A stretch of 64,000 bases of DNA, taken from assembly GCA_009767595.1 (NCBI GenBank), contig VSDK01009627.1:194955-258954 (forward strand), given 5' to 3'. The position numbers and the translations under genes were made by a program. Below, one piece after another: positions 44,188 through 54,484 of this stretch; the stretch's first letter is position 1; each line of letters starts with the position of its first letter. The notes under the pieces were generated by a model, which searched no databases, was not told the origin of the DNA, and saw only the letters and a list, made by a program, of their open reading frames with translations. Source of the DNA: Symbiodinium kawagutii. Taxonomy: Eukaryota > Sar > Dinophyceae > Suessiales > Symbiodiniaceae.

Positions 44188-45754
44188 CAAATGAACTCAA
44201 AATCACAAGGCAAACAGTTCCCCTCACTGGCCCTGGAATCGCCCAGGAGACGACGCTGTGCCCTCTGCAAAGTGCCGGGGCCTCGCTGCAGATGCTGGAA
44301 AGGGAGCGCCCCTCAGAGATTTTGTGTGGCTGAAAGGCCGGTTGCTTAGTTCAGATGCCTTCAGCTTTCTACATGATTCTAGCTTAGCTATGATCATTGT
44401 GGTTCGATATACGTGCAAGTGAGATTGCATGCACGACAATACTGAGATGATGACCTGCCATTCCCAAAGGAAGTTTGTGGATAAGCTTTTGTGTTACAGA
44501 CACTGGTAATCACGCGCAACAGTTGTCAAAAGAAGAGTAGACAGGGCAAAGCAATCACAGGTAACAGGAGAGGAGGAAGTCTCGCATAAAATGCCCGTTT
44601 TGAAGTTGTCAACTCCCATGTCCGAAAGAAAGTCTCGCACGAAATAGGTTTTGGGTAGATAGCAGGCTCGCGAAACGTTGTGTCAAAATCCGTTGCCATG
44701 ACATGGAAAGCAACCACGGAACGGCGGGGCCAGGCTTGACCCGGGCTTGGCTCCTGAGGCGCAAATTTGATGTCCAGCAACCTTATGCGCTGGCTCCATC
44801 GCGTTTTACAGCTGCACAGTTGCTTTCCGCACTGCAACGGCTGCATTCAAGCAGCTCTCGTACGTTTTTTTGTGTGGTGCAGGTTCTATGTTTTGCGTAT
44901 GGCAACTGCAGGGTTGCTTGCCGCATTGTAACTGCTTTTTCTATACCTGCGAGAGTGAGAGACAAGGAGAGGCAGAGGGGTGGTTATTTCAATCCTTCCC
45001 AAGGCGTTACCAACCACCATCAGCCATTGATAAAGGCCCATGAGGCCCGTAAAGGCCCATCATTTGCTTCCAAAGTGGCGTTAATCATCACGGCGCGTTG
45101 TTTGAGGGGCCGGGTCGTTCAAAANNNNNNNNNNCTGAACCGCACCCAGATCACAAGAGAAGAGGTAGCCCCAAGATTCCCCAAGTAAGACCTACAGATC
45201 AAGCGAAACGCAGCTCGCGTTTGGAGTGACTCAGCTTGGCGAGGCTTCGCGATGAGGGACATGTAGATCAAGTGGTGGATTATTGGCCGGGCGACTCATA
45301 GCCCCGCAGCGGTTGCAGGACACATGACAAGCAACGAGATCCAACAAGAAAATGGTCACAACCGTGGCAGGATGCCAGGTGTCGTTGGCTGTTGCTGGAG
45401 TTGGTTTGTAGACAGCTGGGCTTGAGCAAAATTCACATGGGATATCGTGGGATTACACCTCCTGCATCACGTAACTTCGCCTAAGAAATTAGTTTATCCG
45501 CTATTAATCATTATTCAACCATCATTAACTCCAGATTAACTCCAGCTATTTCAGCAGTTGCTCGCACTTGTTGGGAGGCATGGTATGGGGCGACGAGCGA
45601 GCCCAAGGTATTGCATCCCATGCTGGGAGCGACGGCCAGTGGGGAAGCCTGATGGAAATGAATCCCCGTTGAAATACCAACTACAGAAGGCAGGGTCTTA
45701 GGTGAACAACAATCTGTTTTTTCATAACTGTTTTGTAGAAAATAAGGTAGACAG
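44188..45754. other. No supported gene; contains a 10-N gap
   Basis: Nothing coding recognised. An assembly gap sits at 45125-45134. Confidence 0.4.
45125..45134. other. Assembly gap (10 N)
   Basis: Ten undetermined bases, a placeholder length. Confidence 0.95.
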
Positions 45755-46715
45755 TACATTTCATTCTGTAGAACATCATCAGATGTACGAGCTATTTTCT
45801 GTTTTTAACTTATACCAATTCATTTTGTAGTGATGAAAAGTGATTGATAATGAAGGATCCAGTTTTTGGCAATTTCATTTTGTAGAGGTTCCCAATTCCG
45901 AGTCATTTTAAGGAAACATTTTGTAGAGCAGATCACTTGAAAATGCTTATACTTGATCGTAGTTTTTATCCTCCTTCCTGTTTGCGCTACAGAATGTAAG
46001 GGGTTGGGTCCTGCACAAGCCTGTTTTCAGAAGGATCGCAAAAGTCGTCATCGAGCTGTTTGGCATTGAGTGCGGACAAACTCCACTCAAACCACGTTCA
46101 ACGAAAGTAGGACAAAAAGTGCAGGCCAAAAAGCATCAGCACATTCCACTGGAATCCACTGGACGGGCTCCATTCAAAGCCACTGAAAGCAGTACGTGCA
46201 ACGAAAATGGGACGAAAAGCGCACGCCAAAAGAACAGAGAAAGACCAAGAAAAATATCAACACATTCTATTTGGAAAACCCCACTCAAAGCCACCAAAAG
46301 CAGTACGTGCAATCAGAGAAAGACCAAGAAAGAAAAGACATCAATACATTCCAAAGCGTGTGCTGTTGTCAGTCTTCAGGGACTTCATTCTCTAGAAGTA
46401 ATGGTTCATCCATGTTCATCTTTGTTCATCCATATCATCATTTCCGTTTGCTACAAAATGTTTCTTCGGTTACAATGCATCAATTTCATCTTCACTACAA
46501 ATTGTTTATGTTTTTTGATGTTGTCGGACAATCATACGAGTAGAATTCACTACAAAATGATTTATCATTTTCCTATGGTAATGGTGTCCTGACATCCGAG
46601 TAAAAATTGTGGCTGAACATTTTGTAGAGAAAAGTTGTAATGACAATTGATGTTGTGATATGTTATGATATTTCATTTTGTAGTGAGGTGTCATGTCAAG
46701 GTGCCTTCTTTTTGT
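45755..46715. repeat. Cluster of CATTTTGTAG motifs with an inner tandem repeat
   Basis: CATTTTGTAG or close variants occur at about 45757, 45822, 45870, 45912, 46617 and 46675. The reverse complement CTACAAAATG occurs at about 46453, 46494 (variant) and 46549. Between them, 46075-46340 holds two to three degenerate units of about 85-100 bp sharing AAAGCAGTACGTGCAA and GAGAAAGACCAAGAAA. No coding function recognised. Confidence 0.6.
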
Positions 46716-48206
46716 AGTACTTCACCTGTGTGCTACCATTTCTGCTGCTGCTAACAGAACGTGATCACAACATACCCCCTGGAATTTTCACAGGGATGAA
46801 AATGATGTTTTCTAGTCGGATGTAGAAGGAGGGGCCCACAATTGTTAGCTAAGGTGGTTTATAGCTAGGGTCAAGTAGGGTAGCTACTAGGCAAAGGGAA
46901 GATATCACTAGGGGGCCCCACCTTGTAGCTTCGCCCCTTGGGGACATCAAGGTTTTGCTCCAAAGCATCATCCAGAGTTACAATTTGTGCCGCTTATGTG
47001 CACATATGCATCGTGATTTGCTTCCAGTAGAAAGTATCAGTGGTTTGGTATGAGTCCGTATGGGTATGGACTTTGAAGGCCGAAGAGTGATTGGAGACCT
47101 CGATATTGAAACTCTTTGGCCCTTCTTGAGGCTCCACCCACCGCCTATGGTGGGAGTCTCAGCATTGTTGCAAATGTCACAAGAAACCTCACAAGTGTCA
47201 AAAAGATGCGGCTTTCGAAAGGCACCACAAAAACTATCATGGACTGGCATTTCATGGCGAACTCTGCTTGCTAGACACAAAGCCATCAAAATTCATCAAG
47301 ATCCATCAGCATCCATGACTGCCTTAATGGAACCAGCTGCGACGAGGGTCATGTCTCACTCCGCAGCAGGACCCCCTCATGGCTATTGGCCTCCAGTCTG
47401 GCACCTAGCGACTTCGTGGGACAACCAGGTGGTGACCAGTTGCAACTGGGGATCAATCAGTTCTTTGGGTCTTCACCAAGGAGCCAAGTGGGGTTGATGG
47501 GATCATTTGGTTGACTACGACCAGTTCATATCCACAACTGGTGGCTGGAGATGCAGGCGAGGATGAAGCCAATTGAATGTTGAGAAACGACCCAGGACTT
47601 CACCAGATGCGGGTGATTCTATCAAATCTGGAGCCCAGAATTTGGGGAAGTTATTAACTGTCGGAACTGCAACAACTCGGGCAATTCCGAAGTCTTTGCA
47701 GACAGCTGCCATCAGCTGCCCATATTCCCCGGGCTGAGGGGATGCCGCCATACCCGCATTATGGACCGGCCGGTGCTGCACCGTATCCAGCTGTCCGTCC
47801 AGGCGGAGCTTACCCTAGTTTGGGCAGGTAGCTTGGACTAGCTGAGTTTGGTTTCAGTTGAGCAGATTGGGGAGGAGCATCAATGGAACCGATAGGCATT
47901 GATTGGAAGAGAAATAGAGAAACGGGATGAACCTGGTAGGTCGTGCGTGGCTGTTTATGCTGAGTTCAATTTGCACATGCATTTGGGCATGCAGAGAATG
48001 CCCAGAAATGACCGCCCCTGACCTAGTCAGAACCACTCTTATCACATCCTGGTCAATGCATGCCTATTTTAAGGAACAATGTGCAAGTATGCGGCCATTG
48101 TGTGCAACATAGAGGGAGGTACGCGCATGGAAATGCACAATGCAAACGCACACTGCATCCCAGTGGCTCATGCCACACTGCACTTGGCCTCAGCTCCTTG
48201 GAAGGC
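46716..48206. other. No supported gene
   Basis: The open frame at 47060-47497 (145 codons) has no recognised motif and is weakly exon-like at best. Confidence 0.35.
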
Positions 48207-48273
48207 ATGGCATCTCGCAGCCGCAGCCGCTCACGGGGGCGAGGCGCGACGCATCGCGACGCAATGACGCGAG
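48207..48273 (+). CDS. Possible first exon with an Arg/Ser-rich start
   Basis: ATG followed by MASRSRSRSRGRGATHRDAM, then GAG before GTGAGG, a plausible splice donor. The RS-dipeptide run resembles the N-terminus of SR-type splicing or RNA-binding proteins. Too short to classify and no downstream exon was identified. Confidence 0.28.
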
Positions 48274-49077
48274 GTGAGGTGAGATCCATTTGTTTGACGT
48301 GGAATTGGTGATGGTGAGTTATAGTTCTGGTATAGTCTAGTGAATGGCCAATTACAGATTCTACATGGCTATACTTAGTGTTGCTTTATGGAAAATTGAT
48401 AAGTGGCAATTGTGAAGATTTAGCTGTTTGGCCAATCAATTGCCTTAGTTTGACTGATCTTCATGGTAATAGTTCCTGGTAGAGGCTGAAGCTGATACTT
48501 AATTACGCTGGTGAATCTTGATGATAGATTTTGAGAGGTTTGTCACCCTGGCCAAGCACCTTTCTCATGGATTGAATTTTGACAAAAGACCTATGAACCT
48601 ACGTTCTGGTTGAATATCGTGAGTTGACTCGGGATGATTATGATCATCCAACTGGTTTGTAGTTGTAATGATCTCAGCTAGCGGATGATCATGGGAATCA
48701 TTTAACCAAATTTAAGCAGCAGTATCATGCTGCAATTGACATTGAACACAGCAGAATGACAATGACTAAGCATTTGAAGGTGAGATGGCCCCCCCTCCCT
48801 AATTTGGGAGGGTGATGGTGGAGAAAACCGGAATTTGGCGTTTGACAACGAATCCGCTCCATACATATCACTTCATATTATATCACCATATTTCTAGCTA
48901 GTGACTGTTGCCATGCCGATTCGGGCTTTTGATTTTGGCAGGTGGAAGTCGCATTCCAAGATAAACGTACATTAACCTGGGACATATGATATTCAAAAAG
49001 TGTGTATGTGCTAAGCGGGTGCTAAGCTGCTACGGTCCATGTGCTTTTCGGATAATATAAGATACTCGTACATAGTA
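48274..49077. other. No supported gene
   Basis: AT-rich sequence following the putative donor; nothing recognised. Confidence 0.4.
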
Positions 49078-49575
49078 CATAGATAGATAGATTAGATTAG
49101 ATTGAATTAGATTAGATTAGATAGGATAGATAGGATAGATAGGATAGATAGGGTAGGTAGGATAGATAGGATCGATAGGATAGATAGGATAGATAGGATA
49201 GATAAGATAGGATAGATAGGATAGATAGGATAGATAGGATGGATAGAATAGATAGGATAGATAAGATAGATAATATAATTAGGATAGATAGGATAGATAA
49301 GATAGGATAGATAGGATAGATAAGATATATAAGATAGATAGGATAGATAGGATAGGATAGATAGGATAGAGAGGATAGATAGGATAGATAGGATAGATAG
49401 GATAGATAGATAAGATAGGATAGATAGGATAGATCGGATAGGTAGGATAGATAGGATGGATAGGATAGATAAGATAGATAATATAATTAGGATAGATAGG
49501 ATAGATAAGATATATAAGATAGATAGGATAGATAGGATAGGATAGATAGGATAGATAGGATAGATAGGATAGATC
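49078..49575. repeat. GATAG-type tandem array
   Basis: About 500 bp of GATAG/ATAGG units. The block AAGATAGATAATATAATTAG occurs twice about 207 bp apart, so the array includes a larger duplication. The long Ile/Ser/Tyr/Pro minus-strand frame is an artefact of the repeat. Confidence 0.9.
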
Positions 49576-49950
49576 GTGTCATCGAGCGTCAATTTTCCTC
49601 AACATCGACATGCCCTAGCCACAACGACTCAATATTGATCCCAATATCATACCATATGCAGTGCAATCTTACACCTGGCCTCAGCGTATCTGTGATAGAA
49701 TCTTCGTTGATGTCCGGCGAAGTGAAATTGAACCACGCAATGGCGCAAAACACAACTTGCATCAGCACATTGACGATTGCCAAGAAGACTGTTTGAATAG
49801 AACCCAACGGACCGAGAGCGCCGCTGCCAATGAAAATGACTAGATCCCATGTGCTTTCTCCGAAGGTGTAGTACCTTGGCTTACTGGACTGTTCACGCTT
49901 GCAAAATGAACGAACGCAGGTTAAATATACATACAAATAGATCGCAGGTT
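49576..49950. other. Spacer between tandem arrays; no clear gene
   Basis: Both strands are open for short distances (for example a minus-strand frame over 49600-49850 with a hydrophobic FLAIVNVLMQVVFCAIAWFN). It could be a transmembrane exon, but nothing confirms it. Confidence 0.25.
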
Positions 49951-50197
49951 GATGGATGGATGGATGGATGGATGGACGGACGGACGGACGGACGGACGGA
50001 CGGATGGAATGGATGAATAGGATGGATAGGATGGATAGGATGGATAGGATGGATAGGATGGACAGGAAAGATAGGATAGATAGGATACATAGGATACACA
50101 GGATACTGTAGATAGGATAGATAGGAAAGATAAGTAGATAGATAAGAAAGATTAGTAGATAGATAGGAAAGATAAGTAGATAGATATATAGATAGAC
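49951..50197. repeat. GATG/GACG then GATAG tandem array
   Basis: GATG units turn into GACG units, then GGATA and GATAAGTA units. Three unit types sit next to each other in one array. Confidence 0.9.
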
Positions 50198-50529
50198 ATT
50201 TTTGTCCTCACATGAACTTGCGGTCCATGTGCTCAGCAGGCATTGCCATGCCGAGGCAAAAAGCGAAAAGCACAGGCCTCGAAGCCTCGGGAGTTTAAGC
50301 CTTATCACTCCACCAGCGTGCCAAAGGTGGGGGCATGAGGGGGCCATGGCTGCGATGTCACCATGGGAAGTAACTTCATGTAATTTCAAGTAGAAACTGA
50401 TGGCTAAGATTGGTACTGCAGCTTTTGCTCAGTAACTTATGGTATCGTAACCTTTGCTCAGTGACTTTTGGTGAATCACTTGTGCTTAGTATGGTCAGTC
50501 ACTTTGACAGGCAACTTATGCTTAGGAAC
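50198..50529. other. No supported gene
   Basis: Short unique stretch after the tandem array with repeated CTTTTGCTCAGTAACTTATG-like phrases at 50425-50480. No exon recognised. Confidence 0.35.
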
Positions 50530-50805
50530 ATACATGGTGAACCATGTTTAGTTCAACCATTGATGGAAGCATCGTCGTCGCGCCAGGCAACAGATCTCTT
50601 GGGAAAGGAAGGAGATGGACCAGCGACCACCGCCAGTTCCTCAGCTGCGGCCTGGGGCTTCAGTAGCTTGGATGAGCTGCGCCTGGGGTTATCCCGTTCT
50701 GGCCAAGGGGGGAGCGCCCCGGTAGGAGCACAGGAGCGCCCCGGAGCGGAGTGGTTCCACCGGTCGTCACCGTTGGTTCAGAATCTGCTCACCAGGCGAT
50801 GCTAA
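50530..50805 (+). CDS. Possible terminal exon, unknown product
   Basis: GC-rich frame with Ser/Ala/Gly-rich composition (ATTASSSAAAWGFSSLDELR) ending LVQNLLTRRC before a TAA. It contrasts with the AT-rich flanks. No family or acceptor could be assigned with confidence. Confidence 0.27.
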   Translation: MHGEPCLVQPLMEASSSRQATDLLGKEGDGPATTASSSAAAWGFSSLDELRLGLSRSGQGGSAPVGAQERPGAEWFHRSSPLVQNLLTRRC

Positions 50806-51351
50806 GAAATATTCCCAACAAGTTCACACAGGCGCGACCTAAGACAGTTCCTCCATTGCTTTGTTTCGAAGAAGTGCTGTGAAATTCTCATCCTCATAAA
50901 CCCCTACCAGCCAATTTGGTACCACAGCTGGCCGGGTCTTCGAAAAGGTTTGGACAGGCCATCGAACATCATCGAGCTCTACGCATATTGTATGGAGTCC
51001 AGTATCAACGTTTCTTTGTGTGGTATCAAGACGTAGGCAGTGGGAGTAGGTTTTTTAAATTTGTAAGTTGCACACATTTGTACGGTCACTTTTCCTCATT
51101 GACACATGGATAGACCGACAGATAGAACCATTCGCGCATACAGAAAATGAATTTGAGGACACGGGAGCACTCCAACATACTCCAAGCATCCCAAAATCGC
51201 ACCTTGCGCACACGCACATGGAATGAATTGTAATATGTTGTAATTACATTCACCTGTTTACTTCAATAATTTCATATCTATGTCTATATGATTATGTTTT
51301 TGAATTATATATATCTCTCTCTCTCTGTGCATTTGTTCATTTACAATACAG
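50806..51351. other. No supported gene
   Basis: AT-rich, with a short (CT)n run at about 51314-51326 leading to a possible splice acceptor at 51351. Confidence 0.4.
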
Positions 51352-51551
51352 GTGCCTTTGCATGTGTACAATCGGATATACGATCTGCTCATTGCATGTG
51401 AAAGAGCCGTTTTTGGGGCCTTGTTCAGAGCAGCCGACGTTGCAGAAATCTTTGCTGGAAGAGATTGATGCCGAAGGATTCTCCGGGCTGTGCTCCAATG
51501 GGAAACCGGCGCTGTTTGGGTGGCTTCGGTTACAGCTAGTGGACAAATGGG
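51352..51551 (+). CDS. Possible exon abutting a MITE family II copy
   Basis: Follows a pyrimidine-rich stretch and TTACAATACAG, a good acceptor. One frame gives LQKSLLEEIDAEGFSGLCSN then GKPALFGWLRLQLVDKW and stops being protein-like exactly where the MITE copy at 51552 starts. A second frame starts protein-like (VPLHVYNRIYDLLIACERAV) but ends after 38 codons. No family recognised. Confidence 0.3.
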
Positions 51552-51658
51552 GGTTTCGCAAAATAAGGAACGAGCAAGTTATGGAATGTTGCAGATTGTT
51601 TGTTGCTAAAAATGGTCAATGAAGGATGATTTAGGGGTACCCTCGTTTTGAGAAGCAC
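51552..51658 (+). repeat. MITE family II, copy 5
   Basis: Left GGTTTCGCAAAATAAGG, right GATGATTTAGGGGTACCCTC then TTTTGAGAAGCACC. Diverged but recognisable. Confidence 0.65.
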
Positions 51659-51957
51659 CCAAACATTTAAATTTCAACTAATTCGTAGTAATTAGTAGTC
51701 GATAAACATAGATAAACGCCGTTAGCTCAGCTGAACTCCTTGAGATGGCGATGGGAAAAAAAACATAGATAAACGATGATCGGCATAGATATTCAGCCAC
51801 AATTGCAGACATAAAGGGTTCTGTGCCCTGGCCGGGACGAAGGGGAAATCGTAGCAGGGTGAAGCTGGCGCTAACCAACGAGTCGTTGAACTGGAACTGC
51901 TCAGTTCACCAGCAAAATTTCCAACTTTACCAGCGACAGCACTGTGGTATACTGTGG
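51659..51957. other. Spacer, no gene
   Basis: Nothing recognised between two MITE family II copies. Confidence 0.4.
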
Positions 51958-52056
51958 TAGTTTCTCAAAGTGGAGAACCCCCAAAAAAAAACAGTTTACC
52001 ACTTAAAATGGTTTATAAGTGATGATTTGGGGTACCCCCCATTTTTAGAAACACCC
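51958..52056 (+). repeat. MITE family II, copy 6
   Basis: Left GTAGTTTCTCAAAGTGGAG, right GATGATTTGGGGTACCCCCC then ATTTTTAGAAACACC. Confidence 0.75.
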
Positions 52057-52986
52057 AAGTACGAGATAGTAAGATGCAGGTTCCGGATCCCAAATACAAT
52101 TCCAAAGCAGCTCCGCTCGGTTGTTGTGTTTCCCTTTTTCACCATCCAAGAGACACTTCGAATCTCTACTCGTGGTAGCAGGTGTGTCACCCACACTCGC
52201 CCATCAGGCGCTCTTACATTCTGGAACACTGCAGCTGTTCATCATGAATATACCAGGATTGACCAGCGTCAAAACCATTTGTGATCTATTCAAACACTAT
52301 TTTCTTTACAAAGATACATGTGCTTTCTTATCTTCAATTTGGAGTTGTGCCATCTACTTTTGTACCCTGCTGTGGCCCGGCCAAGGTACGATTTTTTCTA
52401 CTTGCCCATGGATGTACGGAATAGGACCAATGTAGGTCCTGGATGCCCAGCCTGTGGGATGCTGATCATAGCGATGCCATGCGATCCCCCGTTTTCTTGC
52501 GGCGAACGGGGGCCTGAAGATGTGCTATGAATTCCTACTCACTACTCTTTCGGGACAAATGGCCACCCATCCATAGATCCAGCGGTTGTGTGCAACTGCT
52601 GGTAGTTTACCATCTAAAACGCTGCAGAGCTGGATCTTCACTGAGGTTACGCATTCATCAATTTCTTGGATCCTTCGAACATGACCCGCTTTTCAAAGCA
52701 CTTTGAGGCCGCTGAAGCGCGTGAGTTGTTGGTCTTTCCACTGTCAGTGGATGACCTCTCCGTTGAACGCCTCTATGGTGGAATTGTGTACTGTGGTTGG
52801 GTCGCATCATTTCACACACTGTGCTACACCACATTTTCCGCCCATGATCACCATGATCAGGGTAGCTCGTGTGTCAACCATTTTTGACCAGGAGCGAATT
52901 GTTACAAACGACTCAACCACTATCAAGATTAGCAGCCATTTGTAGGCATTCTGAATCATTATCACCAAGAATCATGATAGTCCATT
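52057..52986. other. No supported gene
   Basis: Short overlapping open frames without recognisable motifs. Confidence 0.4.
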
Positions 52987-53087
52987 GGTTTCTTAAAATG
53001 GGGGGTACCCCCAAATCATCCAATTTTTATTACTATCAGTAGTAGACCACCTAGTAATTATTTGGGCTTCCAAATTTTTGAGAAACC
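52987..53087 (+). repeat. MITE family II, copy 7
   Basis: Left GGTTTCTTAAAATGGGGG then GTACCCCCAAATCATC, right AAATTTTTGAGAAACC. CCATTGG occurs just before and just after, a possible flanking duplication. Confidence 0.75.
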
Positions 53088-53201
53088 CTACCATTGGTTT
53101 TATGGTTGATGATTCCCCCCTATGAACCACAAGTTAATGCACTAATAGTGTCCGGTTGTAGTAGCCGATTCTTAAGCAATATCACCAAGAACAATGCTAG
53201 T

Positions 53202-53305
53202 CTGGCTGGTGGTTTGAAACATCTTTCATTTTCCCAACTGTATTACCTTAGCTGATTGGTTGGGTGAAGCATATTTTTCATAGGGGCGGTTCAACTACCA
53301 ACCAG
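53202..53305 (+). repeat. MITE family I, copy 5
   Basis: Left CTGGCTGGTGGTTTGAAAC, right CATAGGGGCGGTTCAACTAC then CAACCAG. It lies 114 bp from a family II copy. Confidence 0.75.
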
Positions 53306-54370
53306 TCGTCTATTCGTAGTTGGTTGAATGAGCCATTGCCAATTGGCACAGAATCAGCGCTCTGGTTGCATCCGCTTCGACCAGGGTCATCGCTTCAAGA
53401 ATCAGACGAGTTGGGCAGCACAGCAGTGTCAGATGACCGTTGGTGGTTAATAACGGTTGAGAAATCTGAGTCACGGGTGAAGAATGGTGAAGAGGTTAAG
53501 AGTGGTTGTAAGCATTGGAAGTGGCATATGCAATCGCTTATTAGAATATGTTATTTAGTCATAGTTAATGATGCTGGTTAATGACAACCAATGGCTAATA
53601 GTGGTTGGTAATGATGAAGGTATTGGTTGCACTGGTGGTTGCTGTGCTGTGCTGCTGGCACCCTCGGATGATGGCTGACATTGACTGGGTGATCAATGAT
53701 CAGCTGACACGTGCTTTGTCAGTTCGTTGAGTTTCATCATATTCACCTAAAAAGTCGGGGTCCAAATGGTCACGGATGATCAGCAGTGGAACGATCTGCG
53801 AATCAAATATGTTCTTGAAATTGGACAACCAGACTCTGCTCAAGTTTTTTTTCCTTGCCTGGAATGCTTGAAACTGCTCGACTCGCAGTACCCATTTGGC
53901 ATCAATTCCTTTGGTGCCTAGGGCCCAAGCCCTGCTGCATATCCTCACAGTGCTATGCCATCCCCCAAAAGGAAGTGAGATATGCCATGATCGGAGCAAC
54001 ACCGGTGAATCCTGGAGAGTTCAACCACCTCCGGGTGACCAATGGTCCAAATCTCCCGAACTTGAGGCCCATAGACTTGAAGAGCGAATCATCACATCAC
54101 GGTGCTGGCCCATGCAAGTCAATGGTGGTTCAGCATGGGCTAAGCTGCTTACTGGCAGGATGCAACCAACAAGAGTCACCATGGAGTAGCTTCAAAGGTC
54201 CCTGCCACAACGCTTTTCCCAGGTCAGAAGATTGCGACGGTGAACCCGGCGCATGTACAGGGTTTAGCCAGGCGTACAACCTTGGCACAGGGGGTCAAAT
54301 GGTGGTTGGTAGCCATAGTTGGCAACCGTGGTTGATGCTCATTGCTGATTCATGATGGTTAGTGATGGTT
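53306..54370. other. No supported gene; flank of element B
   Basis: Degenerate GGTTAATGGTGG sequence and an open frame of 166 codons (53855-54355) without recognisable motifs. Confidence 0.35.
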
Positions 54371-54484
54371 GATTTTCGCACTTTCTCATTTCATGCCTTG
54401 GTTCAGCTATGTACACTCCCGGCCGCAGCGTGAAGTCTACATGATGGATGATCTTGATCGAATGGGTAAAAGATGATTCAAACT
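54371..54484 (-). other. Element B 3' UTR and tail
   Basis: About 114 bp after the ORF2 TAG. It ends in GGCATGAAATGAGAAAGTGC and then GAAAA (minus strand), comparable with the GACGGCATAGAAAG tail of element A. The exact end is uncertain by several bases. Confidence 0.55.

Noticed and set aside
49107..49592. 161-codon Ile/Ser/Tyr/Pro-rich minus-strand frame
   Set aside because: Translation of a GATAG tandem array.
53855..54355. 166-codon + strand open frame next to element B
   Set aside because: No domain, no splice-site support, and overlapped by other open frames.
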